Source of the DNA: JACXTP01 sp963789555
GTDB taxonomy: Archaea > Thermoplasmatota > Thermoplasmata > Methanomassiliicoccales > UBA472
Length of the DNA stretch: 64,000 nt
Assembly (NCBI GenBank): GCA_963789555.1
Contig: CAWBKY010000010.1
Coordinates: 1 to 64,000, forward strand
Direction of reading: 5' to 3'
Below the pieces are notes generated by a model. The model saw only the letters and a program-made list of their open reading frames with translations. It did not search any database and was not told where the DNA came from. This document shows positions 16,129-25,203 of this stretch, in pieces. The position numbers and the translations under genes are program-made. How positions within the stretch are numbered: position 1 is the stretch's first letter; every line of letters begins with the position of its first letter.

Positions 16129-17222
16129 GAACTGCCTCCAGACCATTTTGAACGAGTGCCTGCTCACTAACAATGCCAAAATCACCCTTTCTTCCACCCT
16201 ATTGGACCTGGACCTGCTCACCGTGGACCTTGAGAAGGGGGAGTTCAAATCGATGGCCGGGCCTCGGGACTTCGACCCAGTGGTCAGCGACCTGCAGAGG
16301 AAGTTGGGCCAGGATTTCCTGGCACAGGACGTTCCCGGGCTACGGTGACCTGGCCGATGCCTTGCGCTCTTCCTTGCTATTGCCTCCGGAGAACCTCAAC
16401 GAGCTCATGAAGGAGGTCAAGGACATCGAGGCCAGGAGGAAGAACCCTTACCGTTACCCGCGCATGCGTTGCTTCGCCATCGACACCAATGTGGCATACA
16501 ACCGTCTGTTGACCCGTCTGCCCAGCTATGGGCAAGGTTGCGGAGTGGTGGACTTCGACCCCAACTCCATCTCGGTGGTCGTCCCGGACATGGTGGAACG
16601 GGAGGTCTCCTACTGGGTGCAGCACAAGTACACCCCCAAGGACCTGGAGGTGATGGTACGGACCTATGGCGAAAGGAGCGATGTCAGGTCTTTGTCAAAC
16701 TGTTGCCTCAAGAGCGGAAGGAGGGCTTTGAACGCTCAGACCGAGATCAATCTTATTAGGGAGAGCTATGCCACCTGGCCGGTGTACGGTGGGGAGTTCG
16801 ACCTCGACAAGGAGAAACGGGACAGGGAGATGGTCAAGGTGGTGGGCGAGGAGATGTACCTGCAGAAGTGGGATGTGCTCTTCCTCACCGCGGACGATAA
16901 GTTCCGCGCCCATACCAACGCTGAGAAGGTCCCCGCCTTCCTCCTCCGCTACCCCAAGGATGTGCCATCCGTCCTGCCATACGATCCCTGGCGGTTCGCC
17001 GAGTTCATCTATGACCTGTGCATCAATTTCGGCATCATCTCCTTCAAGTCGCTTGGCCTGCGCGTCTTCGGGGACTGGTCTGGCAAGACGGTCGATGATT
17101 TCAAGCAGGAGAAGGTCAGAGTGGTCTTTGATGACCGTTCCGCTTTGGGGAAGGCCCTGGACCGTGATTGTCGCATCATGCAGCGCCTCAGCCAGCGGTT
17201 CGACCTAAGCACCATTTCTTAG
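16109..17222 (+). CDS. PIN-domain nuclease (frameshifted)
   Basis: About 370 residues after removing one extra base near 16335 in CCCGGG. A PIN-type ribonuclease core starts at MRCFAIDTNVAYN, where the Asp is the first metal ligand. It continues with VPDMVEREV and ends with WDVLFLTADDKFRAH, which supplies later acidic residues. The N-terminal about 110 residues are unassigned and the C-terminal 90 contain GIISFKSLGLRVFGDW. It is the third gene of an overlapping operon, probably the effector that the CARF-like protein regulates (inference). Confidence 0.65.
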
Positions 17223-17457
17223 AATACGATGTTAAGGGTGAGGAACCCCCGAGAATCGTAAATGGTGGGGAAGTTGGAGAAGGTCCACGGGGGCCCTCGA
17301 ATAATATAAGGATGCCTCATTTAAAAAAGGTTGTCCCGGAAATTTCGCCTACTTGATAACGATTAATATAAAATTAAAAAATAGTGAATAATTATCTGGA
17401 CGATGGACAGAGTGTGATGCATAGAAAAATATATTAAAAAAATTAAAAGATAAGATG

Positions 17458-17629
17458 TGGGGGCACTGGGATTTGAACCCAGATCAGCGGGTTTCTTCCA
17501 CGCAGGGAGCTACCCTGCGCGAACTAATGGGTCAGCGCTCCAGTCAGTCATCACCGGTTCAGCAAACCCGTTAGCAATCACACCCAATTAACTGGAGCCC
17601 GCGAGGATACCTGACTACCCCATACCCCC
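17458..17629 (-). tRNA. tRNA-Trp(CCA) with 99-base intron
   Basis: Acceptor GGGGGTA/TGCCCCC, discriminator A, no encoded CCA. The anticodon stem GCGGG/CCCGC surrounds CTCCAG (anticodon CCA at 17595-17593), the intron 17493-17591, then A38. Mature length is normal. Position 37/38 is the standard intron site for this tRNA in euryarchaea. Confidence 0.93.
17493..17591 (-). ncRNA. Box C/D guide RNA inside the tRNA-Trp intron
   Basis: A C-box-like GTGATTG, then guide CGGGTTTG with CTGA (D'), then GTGATGA (C'), then guide CTGGAGCG with CTGA (D). Counting five bases upstream of D, the guide base pairs with C34 of the anticodon. Five bases upstream of D', it pairs with C39. This matches the known tRNA-Trp intron guide of haloarchaea and its targets 34 and 39. 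Confidence 0.85.
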
Positions 17630-17640
17630 AGTGTGCATCG

Positions 17641-17748
17641 TTAACGCTTACGCATCTTCTGGGCGCGCTTGCGGCGTCGCATTTTCTTCTTGCGCCATTT
17701 CCAGCGCTGCTTGCCTCTCTTCTTCCAGGCGCGTGAGCTTCTCTTCAT
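17641..17748 (-). CDS. rpl41e: Ribosomal protein eL41
   Basis: A 35-residue, almost entirely basic peptide. The C-terminal RWKWRKKKMRRRKRAQKMRK matches archaeal/eukaryotic eL41 (usual form about 25 residues). Ten extra residues, MKRSSRAWKK, precede it when the ATG at 17748 is used, with GGTGA upstream. It sits between two intron-bearing tRNA genes on the same strand. eL41 is the smallest ribosomal protein, bound at the subunit interface. Confidence 0.85.
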   Translation of the reverse strand: MKRSSRAWKKRGKQRWKWRKKKMRRRKRAQKMRKR

Positions 17749-17802
17749 CCTGTCACCAGTATTTTTGCCCTGATTGTGTGGGCGTTTATCAATGTTTGCA
17801 TA

Positions 17803-17926
17803 TGGCGGGCCCGTCGGGAATTTCGCCCCTTTGGGGGGTTTCGAACCCGAGACCACTGACTCCCTTCATCGGACCAGGGGCCCGATTTAGAAGGCCAGTG
17901 CTATATCCAGGCTAAGCCACGGGCCC
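17803..17926 (-). tRNA. tRNA-Arg(TCT) with two introns, one in the T-loop
   Basis: Acceptor GGGCCCG/CGGGCCC, discriminator G, encoded CCA. Intron 1 (17862-17887, 26 bases) is at 37/38: the helix CTTC/GAAG is flanked by bulges TAA and GGA, with inner stem ATCGG/CCGAT. Removal leaves loop CTTCTAA, anticodon TCT. Intron 2 (17820-17839, 20 bases) interrupts the T-loop between 59 and 60: the helix TTCG/CGAA is flanked by bulges AAA and ATT, with inner stem CCCC/GGGG. Removal restores the consensus T-loop TTCGAAT between stems TCGGG and CCCGA. Confidence 0.93.
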
Positions 17927-18033
17927 GTCGCGCCTCGATGAAGGTGCTTCGATTTAAATGTTTATGGTGATTGGACAGCGATGAAATATGATGAAAATGA
18001 GAAAGGAAAGGTGTTTGGGCCGGCCTCCCCAAC

Positions 18034-18555
18034 TCACCAGGCCCAGAGCGCGATGCCGATGGCTACATGCCTAGCACCAGAAGCACCCATCTGGACCCGA
18101 CGGTGGACCCGATCAAGGTGGTCGAGGCCGCCACCACCCTGAAGATGAGGAACAGCGCAAAGAAAACCACCAAGGTTACGATGAGGGCGATCCAGACCGA
18201 TGTTGTTCATGTCCACATATTCAAAGGTCATGTACCCTACGAAGGCCGCGATCAAAAGCGCGATTATCGTCCCCAGATTAGTCCGGGGGAGTACGGGCAG
18301 CATGAGACCGATGCCTAAGAGGATGAACATCAATAGCATCAAGAACTGGGTCCAGGTGTCCTCATAGATCATCAGGAAGGCCCAGCCGATCATCGCGAGC
18401 CCGGTGACCCCGCTCACGATCCTCAATTTCTTGTTGAACTCCGTGTCCTTCTTCCCCTCTTTGAGTCCCTTTCTACCAAAAACCGCTATCGCCAGAGCGA
18501 CCAACGCACCGACGATGAGCATTACGGACGATAATTCCCCCGATGAGATTGCCAT
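18034..18555 (-). CDS. Small membrane protein (frameshifted)
   Basis: About 173 residues with five or so hydrophobic segments. The N-terminal part (SVMLIVGALVALAIAVFG, VTGLAMIGWAFLMIY, FLMLLMFILLGIGLMLP, IIALLIAAFVGYMTF) reads normally. Near 18197 one extra G shifts the frame; the shifted frame reads VWIALIVTLVVFFALFLIF, clearly a further membrane helix. A compensating shift near 18065 returns to the original frame, ending in AIGIALWAW. No known family recognised. Confidence 0.6.
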   Translation of the reverse strand: MAISSGELSSVMLIVGALVALAIAVFGRKGLKEGKKDTEFNKKLRIVSGVTGLAMIGWAFLMIYEDTWTQFLMLLMFILLGIGLMLPVLPRTNLGTIIALLIAAFVGYMTFEYVDMNNIGLDRPHRNLGGFLCAVPHLQGGGGLDHLDRVHRRVQMGASGARHVAIGIALWAW

Positions 18556-18689
18556 GAGAGAGCATTCGATTCCCCTCAATTATATATTTATCTGTATTGG
18601 AATGACACGAAATCCAGGATATTTTGATAATGGACAGACGAAAAGATGATGAGACGGCGAATGGACATACGAACATGCGGTGCGATATC

Positions 18690-19260
18690 ATGGACGTCTC
18701 AAAGGCGGTGCAGGAGAGAAGGGCGCAGAAGAGCATTGGACACGAAACCGGTGGAGCGAGAGAAGGTCGATGCCATGGTAGAGGCCATGCGGCTCTCCGC
18801 CTCGTGCAACAACAATCAGCCCTGGAGGGTCATCGTGGCCCGCAAACCCGAGTCGCTGGCAGCGATAAAGAACCATTTGCCGAAGGGCAACGGCTGGGCG
18901 ACCCGGTCCCCATTGATCTTTGCCGTCGCTGCCAGACCGGAGGACGATTGCCGTCAGAGCGATAGAAGGGACTACTTCATGTTCAGCTGTGGACTGGCGG
19001 TGGGGCAGCTGGCCCTGAGGGCCACGGAGCTAGGGTTGATCGCCCATCCCATCTCCGGGTTCGACCCCATATTGATCAAGCAGGCCTTGGGCATCCCGGA
19101 CGAGTTCCTTCTGGTCACATTGGTGATATGCGGCTATTTGGGCAATGACACGTCCTTGCTCTCTGAGAAGCAGCTCCTGGCCGAGAGGGAGAGACCGCCC
19201 CGCAGGGCGATCGGGGATAGTTTCTTCGAGGGACTGTGGGGGCTTCCCTTGGAACCTTGA
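18690..19260 (+). CDS. Nitroreductase-family protein (N-terminal frameshift)
   Basis: About 189 residues. MDVSKAVQERRA begins at the ATG at 18690, then one extra base near 18725 shifts into the frame carrying LDTKPVEREKVDAMVEAM, SASCNNNQPWRVIV (FMN-phosphate contact motif), FSCGLAVGQLALRATELGL and GIPDEFLLVTLVICGYLG. This is the nitroreductase fold: FMN-dependent reduction of nitro compounds, quinones or related substrates. The true substrate is unknown. It converges on the amidohydrolase with three bases between. Confidence 0.8.
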
Positions 19261-19263
19261 GCC

Positions 19264-20161
19264 TTATCGCCGCATCAGGCGGGCGAAGTTGTCACCGAAC
19301 AAGCGTTCCTTCATGCTTTCGTCGCCCCAAGGTTGTTCCTTGACGAAGCGAACCCAGTTCGCATGCGAGAACGCCAGGTCGAACAATGGCCAGTCCGAGC
19401 CGAACAGCACCCGCTCCGGGATACGCCGCGACGCCTCCTGCAGACGCGATATCGCCACCTCTGGATTGGATGGCAGCCAGCCCTGTAAGGCGGAGATGTC
19501 GGTGTATGCGTTGTCGTGCTCGGCCAGCAACTGGTACATCTCGTCCCGGAACTTGCCGCCCATGTGAGCGATGACCAGGCGCATGTTCGTGATGTTTTTC
19601 CAAGACCTCCGAGAAGAGCGAAGGGCGATTGTACTTCTCCTCCAAGGGACCCCATGCCGCCCCGGCGTGGGTAAGGACGACCAAGCCATGGTCGTCCACC
19701 GCGTCCCAGAAGGGCTTGATCCTTTCCTCATTGGGATAGAACCCGGTGGCCGGGTAGATCTTGATGCCCCTGGCATCGAATCGCTTGATGTACTTCCCCA
19801 TCAGGTCGAGCGCTTCCTTCCGCTGCGGGTCTATGCCCATGAACGGGATCAACTTGTCCGGAAAGAGCTGCGCCATCTCGAAGACCCAATCGTTGTACTC
19901 CTCCACCCCTGCTTGAGGCGGGTCCACCAGGCCGAAGTCCAAGGGCAGAAGCACCGACCTGTCGATCCCAGAAATGGCCATATGCTCCACCAGGTCCTCC
20001 GCCCTGACCTGCGACATGGGCCAATCGTTCAGACGGTCGCCGCTTAGGTCGAAGATGCCATCCAGGACCAAAAGCGGCTCCAGATAGGCCCGCAATAAGG
20101 AATCTGGCATCATGGTCCTTTTCCAGATGTGGACATGCGCGTCGATTATCAGAGGTAACAC
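19264..20161 (-). CDS. Amidohydrolase-2 family metal-dependent hydrolase (frameshifted)
   Basis: About 298 residues. IIDAHVHIW is the N-terminal metal motif, LTHAGAAWGP and VIAHMGGKF carry further His ligands, and VLFGSDWPL holds the catalytic Asp. This is the COG2159 TIM-barrel class, including decarboxylases and lactone hydrolases. One extra A in a five-A run near 19597 breaks the frame between EVLEK and ITNMRLVIAHMGG. The start appears to be the GTG at 20161, giving the usual very short N-terminus. Confidence 0.82.
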
Positions 20162-20251
20162 CGTCGGCCGCTCTACCGAGGTCGATGGTAATAATGGTTA
20201 TCAAGATGGGATGAAGAACAATGAAATATCATTGGTTCCAACTTGGCTTCC

Positions 20252-20576
20252 ATGACCAAGCAGAAGGTCGGAAAGGTGGCGGAGGTGCCCGTCAGGTAAG
20301 ATGTTGGGCGTGCAGGCCAACGATCGGTTCTTCGTGTTGGCCAATGTGGACGGCAAGATCTTCGCCATGGACGGGAAATGCTCTCACATGGGTGGCGAGC
20401 TTTGGAAAGGAAAGCTCACTGGAAAGGTGGTCAAGTGCCCTAGGCATGGTTCCGAGTACGATGTCACATCGGGGAAGGTCGTCGGCCAGGTGAAGATCCC
20501 CCTCATCGGTAAGGCCAAGGACATGAAGACCTGGCCGGTCATCGTGGAAGGGGACGATCTGTTCCTGGACCTATGA
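20252..20576 (+). CDS. Rieske [2Fe-2S] ferredoxin-like protein (frameshifted)
   Basis: A 107-residue single-domain Rieske protein. CSHMGG and CPRHGSEYDV provide the Cys-His and Cys-His cluster ligands. The N-terminus MTKQKVGKVAEVPVG joins the main frame if one extra base near 20295 is removed. There is no membrane anchor, so it is a soluble electron carrier of the NirD/dioxygenase-ferredoxin type. Its redox partner is not evident among neighbours. Confidence 0.82.
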
Positions 20577-20610
20577 TCTGGCCGACCTAAGACCATGACC
20601 TTGGCCCAAC

Positions 20611-21186
20611 TCACTTCACCACGTCCCTAGACGCCATGGCAGCGCCGCCGAACGCCATCATCCAACCGAATATCGGGTAGCAGATCATGCGCTCCATGCC
20701 GCCTGGGCCCAATCCCAGGTACCATTCCATACCATAGAGGAACATGGCGGTCAATCCGATCGTCCCGAAGGCGTATGATATGCTAGATAGGGGTTGGCTC
20801 AGGTGCCTGCCCATGGCGATGAGGCCCAGATTACCGAAGAAGAAGGCCAGGAAAGCACAAATGTAATGATAGGGGGCGATCTCTTCATAGAATATGCCCA
20901 CACCGATCGCGCCGATGCTGGATATGCTGAAAAGCAAGACCGGGGCTTTCAAGCCCCATTCCTTATGACCGAGCCAGGCCCCTAAAAGGACCATCGACCC
21001 GAAGAGGATGATCGACGCGTTGAAGATGATGGCGGAATCGTGGCCCCACACCCCCAGGTCACTGATGTAGTTCTCCCCGGCGTTGTAACCTGGATACTGG
21101 GTCTCTGCCACGATGAGCATGATCACGAACTGGATGGAGGCCAGGAAGAAGAGCAGGCCTATCCACTTGTGCCTGGGCATGTTCAT
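20611..21186 (-). CDS. DUF998 family membrane protein
   Basis: About 191 residues with six predicted membrane helices. YPGYNAGENYISDLG after the first helix is the DUF998 signature. The function of the family is unknown. The ATG at 21186 (MNMPRHK) begins just before the first helix; a second ATG is two codons further. The open frame extends upstream without hydrophobic character. Confidence 0.8.
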   Translation of the reverse strand: MNMPRHKWIGLLFFLASIQFVIMLIVAETQYPGYNAGENYISDLGVWGHDSAIIFNASIILFGSMVLLGAWLGHKEWGLKAPVLLFSISSIGAIGVGIFYEEIAPYHYICAFLAFFFGNLGLIAMGRHLSQPLSSISYAFGTIGLTAMFLYGMEWYLGLGPGGMERMICYPIFGWMMAFGGAAMASRDVVK

Positions 21187-21261
21187 CGGATAGAGGATGT
21201 ACCGGGGATTAAATAAGAAAATGCATCGACCTGAGGACCGCAACAGGAAGCGTCAACTTCG

Positions 21262-21711
21262 ATGGCGGATGTCCATCAGCATGAGCGGTCCGATGAGGAA
21301 AATGATATCATCCCTTACTTACCCATGATATCACTAGGTGATGTCGTGGGCGACCCCATGGTCTATTTCGAGATGCCCGCGGACGACGTGGAGCGGGCGA
21401 AGCGGTTCTATGAACGAGTGTTCGACTGGAAGATCGATTACATCCCCCGGATCGACTATCATTCGGTGCAAACGAAGGAAACCGGGGGAGATGGCATAGA
21501 TGGCGGGCTGATCCAAAGAAAGGCGGCCGGGCAGCCTATCATGAACTATGTGAGGGTGGCTTCGATCGAGGATTGCTCCAGAAGCATCGTCGAGAGCGGA
21601 GGGAGCATCGTCCTTGAACGCCAGGAGGTGCCTGGGTTCGGGGCCTATGCGATATTCCGGGACACCGAAGGTAACCTGGTGGGGATGCATGAAAGGCAGA
21701 GGACGCATTGA
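21262..21711 (+). CDS. VOC (glyoxalase-like) family protein
   Basis: 149 residues. VGDPMVYFEMPADDVERAKR and FYERVFDWKI form the first beta-alpha-beta module; GFGAYAIFRDTEGNLVGMHE ends the second. The final motif matches single-chain VOC proteins of the PhnB/glyoxalase-like type, which bind a metal and a small ligand. The substrate is unknown. I start at the ATG at 21262; an ATG at 21325 would remove a poorly conserved 21-residue N-terminus. Confidence 0.8.
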   Translation: MADVHQHERSDEENDIIPYLPMISLGDVVGDPMVYFEMPADDVERAKRFYERVFDWKIDYIPRIDYHSVQTKETGGDGIDGGLIQRKAAGQPIMNYVRVASIEDCSRSIVESGGSIVLERQEVPGFGAYAIFRDTEGNLVGMHERQRTH

Positions 21712-21744
21712 GCGTTCAGAGTTAAGGATGAAGGGAGTGAGAAT

Positions 21745-21888
21745 ATGACCGATGTCGAGCTGATAATGGCAGAGGCGCCGGTGGCGAAGGTAAGGGTGCC
21801 AAAGGAAAAAAGGAAGAGGGACAGGAGCGAAAGGAAGCGGGAGAAGGTGAAGGTCCAGAGGGCGATGAACCCAAGAAGGATGAGGTGA
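21745..21888 (+). CDS. Possible 47-residue basic protein
   Basis: A short frame, MTDVELIMAEAPVAKVRV followed by a run rich in Lys, Arg and Glu and ending NPRRMR. A ribosome site, GGGAGTGA, precedes the ATG and it follows the VOC gene by 33 bases. The sequence is compositionally biased and another frame is also open here, so it may not be coding. Confidence 0.3.
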   Translation: MTDVELIMAEAPVAKVRVPKEKRKRDRSERKREKVKVQRAMNPRRMR

Positions 21889-22273
21889 CCTCCGGACTGC
21901 CATCGATCCTTAGATTGACATCTTGGACCCAGGCGATCCTAGATCTAAAAGATCCACAAAATGATCCAGATTATTACTAGAATAACCACGACCGCTCCAA
22001 TCAACCTTAATAAGGTCCATTTTTTCACCTCCAAGTCAATTGTATTTTGTGGGATACCTCTATTTATTGGGTTCTATCGCCAAAGAACAACGTCGACAAA
22101 AATATGTAGTTCCATTGCATTCTTTTCTCTACCAACCTTGCCGAAAGATGGTGACTTATGAAATGGGTCCCAATGAAAGGGATTTCCTCATCACTTCGAT
22201 GACTGGATTGATAATATTTCTAACCGGGATATATTATTATAAATGCTCTTCCCTTTCACCAAAAGAACAGCAC
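21889..22273. other. Gene-free stretch upstream of cysteine synthase
   Basis: AT-rich, without a supported gene. A TATA-like ATATATTATTATAAA at 22229-22243 lies about 30-45 bases before the cysteine synthase ATG and is a likely promoter. Open frames here lack ribosome sites and family resemblance. Confidence 0.5.
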
Positions 22274-23189
22274 ATGAAGAAGTCATCGTCTGATATTAAT
22301 GAGGACATCCTCTGCTCGATAGGCAACACCCCATTGGTCAGGATCAACAAGCTCAATCCGAATAAGAACACGACGATTTATGCCAAATTGGAGGGTTTCA
22401 ATCCCACTGGCAGCATAAAGGATAGGATCGCATTGAGCATGATCCAACAGGCCGAGGCCGAAGGCAAGCTGACCAAAGGGAAAACGATAATCGAACCGAC
22501 CTCAGGAAACACTGGCGTGGCCTTGGCGATGATCGGGGCCATCAAAGGATATGACTGTGGAGATCGTCATGAGCGACAGCGTCTCCGTGGAGAGGCGGCA
22601 GATGATCAAGGCGTTCGGCGGTACCGTCACATTGAGCGAGGGGAAATATGGAACGGACGGGGCCATCAGGAAAGCGAGGGAACTGGTGAAGGCGGATCCT
22701 GACAAGTACTTCATGCCAGACCAGTTCTCCAATCAATACAACAAGATAGCGCATTACAAGACGACCGGGGATGAGATCTGGAAGCAGACCGGCGGTAACG
22801 TGGACTATTTCGTATCGGCGTTGGGCACTTCCGGAACCATAATGGGTGTCGGAAAAGCCTTGAGGGAACATAACCCGAAAATTAAGATAGTCAGCGCCCA
22901 CCCTGTGAAAGGGCATTACATCCAGGGGTTGAAGAACATGGAGGAGGCCATCGTCCCGGCGATATATGACCCCAGCCAGATCGACATCACCATCATGGTC
23001 GAGACGGAAATCGCCTACGAGATGACCCGGCAGATCGCAAAGCAGGAGGGCGTCTTCGTCGGCATGAGCAGCGGCGCCGCGATGTACGCTGCCATCGAGA
23101 TAGCCAAGCAGATAGAGTCTGGCACCATCGTGACCATTTTCCCTGATCGAGGAGAAAAGTACCTGAGCACCAATCTCTTCTCGGTGTAG
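22274..23189 (+). CDS. cysK: Cysteine synthase (PLP-dependent; frameshifted)
   Basis: About 304 residues. Makes cysteine from O-acetylserine or O-phosphoserine and sulfide. IGNTPLVRINKLN opens the domain, NPTGSIKDRIA carries the PLP lysine, PTSGNTGVALA binds substrate and SALGTSGTIMGVG binds the PLP phosphate. The frame changes by one extra base near 22552, restoring GYTVEIVMSDS. The ATG at 22274 is followed by the family start. A sulfide-using enzyme fits the sulfur-related cluster near 5-7 kb only loosely; they are 15 kb apart. Confidence 0.88.
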
Positions 23190-23586
23190 CCAGACCTTCA
23201 AAACCCTATTCCCTTATCATCCACCACCGAATTGTGACATCCATCACTTTACTTTCCTCACTGGAGGTGGCAGCCACCTTCCATCCAGGAGCTGGGGCAT
23301 CAGGGCGACGCGTTTTGACACCGAGAACCCCCATGTGCCGGGCAAGGAAGCCTATTCGATTCCCTATACCAGTCTGGTGAAAACAAAGGATTTGATGCGG
23401 TTCGTGCATATTTGAGATCGAAAAGGGAGAAAGACCAATTGATCGTTGGCAATATTTCATTGTGATGAATAATAAAATTATTTAATAAAAATAAAATGGG
23501 GCGGAGGATCACACCCGCCCAATATCGTAATATATCCTTCAGTTCGCCGGCATATCGTTCCAGCTCTGTCTTGTCGTGTTTGAGGA
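23190..23586. other. Gene-free stretch, possible coding fragment
   Basis: No complete gene. At 23290-23415 on the plus strand a frame reads RFDTENPHVPGKEAYSIPYT and ends FVHI-stop. It looks protein-like but has no credible start and I do not recognise it; it may be the tail of a decayed gene. The rest is AT-rich. Confidence 0.3.
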
Positions 23587-24379
23587 TCACATCATTGTAT
23601 TGGCATCGGATGGGTCGGCCCTCCTTTCCTTCTCCGCTGCCCCATCGAATCCCTTCATCCCTCTGTACAAGAACCACCCACATGTGGTGAATTCCGCGAC
23701 CATGGATAGCACGACCAATGGTGTTAACAGATCGCCCATGCTCGGCGAGAGGAAATACTGAAGGCCCTGCAAGGTGAGACCGATACCGCCGATGATGAGG
23801 ATGATCCCTATCTTCTTGGGGAAGAAGTCGGACTTGAACCCGAGGTAGCCCAGCGGTATGAGCCAAGGACCCCACCCGATGATGTTCGCGAGGTTGGTAC
23901 CTTCTTCATGCATGTTGAGATGCGCTAAAACCTCATCTGCCATCAACGGATCCTGCACCACTGACCAACTGGATCGCATCAAGGATATGATGCATGTTGA
24001 CGAATGCATATGTGCCGGCAATGACGACAAATAGAAGCATCACCGCTGCACCCAGGTTGTTGACCTTTCTGAAGATGAGGTAACAGGTCAGACCAAGCAG
24101 AATGAAGCATATTTGTGACAGGATGTCGCTGGCAAATACGACCTCAAGCATACCGCCTGATGCAATGATATTATCGAACGTGGCGGTCGCATCATCGGGT
24201 TCTATCAGTCCCATGCGTGTTATCTGTGCGATTATCCCAAACACGATGACACCAAGATAGAACAGCCCGGCCGCCAACACGATTTTCCTGCTCGGTGTGT
24301 AGCCAGCCGTTTTTGTATTTTTGCTGTTACCTATATCGCCCGCATCTTTTTTCCTTGGCCCTTTTCCATACCATTTCAT
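23587..24379 (-). CDS. DUF4386-like membrane protein (frameshifted)
   Basis: About 263 residues with six or seven membrane helices: IVLAAGLFYLGVIVFGIIA, ILSQICFILLGLTCYLIF, AAVMLLFVVIAGTYAFVNM, ANIIGWGPWLIPLGYLGF, IGIILIIGGIGLTLQGL and a last one near LVVLSMVAEFTTCGWFLY. The layout matches DUF4386, a family of unknown function. One extra base near 23950 breaks the frame between LVSGAGSVD and MADEVLAHLN. Divergent from the HTH regulator at 24499. Confidence 0.7.
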
Positions 24380-24468
24380 TCCCATATTCATCACCGTAAC
24401 CGACTTAGGTCCTGTTCGAGAGAATGGTCCAAGAAATTCAAGCAAGTTGAGCCTTTCATGTAAGGTTG

Positions 24469-24478
24469 TTTAAATATC
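24469..24478 (+). promoter_or_regulatory. TATA-like box of the HTH regulator
   Basis: TTTAAATATC centred about 25 bases before the ATG at 24499. This spacing predicts transcription starting at or next to the ATG, i.e. a leaderless mRNA. Confidence 0.5.
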
Positions 24479-24498
24479 CATACGTTTTTCCATTACAC

Positions 24499-25161
24499 AT
24501 GAGAAAGCTCACATTGGAGATGGAGCCCAATGAACAAATGAAAAAGATGATGGAGCCGATTTTTGAGAAAATTCATTCCTACGAGATACTTGAGACCTTA
24601 AAGATCGATGTGGAGGAGTGCATCTGTATCGATCTGGTTGAGTTCGTGTTCAAAGATGGGGTGTCCATCGAGGACCAATCATATGTGGGGGATATGGAAA
24701 TTTTGAGCGTGTTGAAATCCGATGGAAATAGACATACGTGCCTCATCAAACATCATGAACCTGAGGAAACCAAGGAACAATTCAAAGAATTCGATCTCGA
24801 CATAATCTATACCACCCCAATGATAATCGCAAGCAATAAGCAAGTGATCAGTGTCCTGGGCGAACAAAAAGACCTTAAAAAATTCATCGAGCTGATAAGA
24901 CCGAACGCGGAAAGGATCACGAACATCTCATTTAAAAATGCGGTCTATCAGAAGAAGGACCTTCTTTCTGTGCTGACGGAAAAGCAGAAGGAAACGATAA
25001 TCGCCGCCTATGATCATGGCTATTATGATTATCCGAAGAAGATCTCCAGTGAAGAACTGTCAAAGAAGATCGACATCAGCAAAGGAACGATGATGGAGCA
25101 TTTGAGAAAAGCCGAAGGACGATTGCTTAGGGAGATATTGACCGGTCATTCTTCTAAGTGA
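24499..25161 (+). CDS. Bat-like HTH_10 transcriptional regulator
   Basis: A 220-residue regulator. The C-terminal part (LTEKQKETIIAAYDHGYYDY, SSEELSKKIDISKGTMMEHL, RKAEGRLL) is the bacterio-opsin-activator-type HTH_10 domain found in archaea. The N-terminal 150 residues form a variable sensor region without recognised ligand residues. The ATG at 24499 is preferred over an upstream one because the TATA box position fits leaderless transcription. It may control the divergent membrane protein or the downstream dehydrogenase. Confidence 0.85.
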   Translation: MRKLTLEMEPNEQMKKMMEPIFEKIHSYEILETLKIDVEECICIDLVEFVFKDGVSIEDQSYVGDMEILSVLKSDGNRHTCLIKHHEPEETKEQFKEFDLDIIYTTPMIIASNKQVISVLGEQKDLKKFIELIRPNAERITNISFKNAVYQKKDLLSVLTEKQKETIIAAYDHGYYDYPKKISSEELSKKIDISKGTMMEHLRKAEGRLLREILTGHSSK

Positions 25162-25203
25162 TCAATACCACTGAAAAGAAGTGGCCGGACCTCATGATAT
25201 CGA

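Noticed and set aside
15625..17222. A type III CRISPR system at the CARF-like/PIN operon
   Set aside because: No repeat-spacer array, Cas10, Cas7 or Cas5-like gene is present; only a CARF-like motif supports the idea, so I report the operon without calling it CRISPR.
17222..17457. Possible small gene or RNA after the PIN gene
   Set aside because: Sequence is AT-rich with short frames, no ribosome site and no stable hairpin that I could support.
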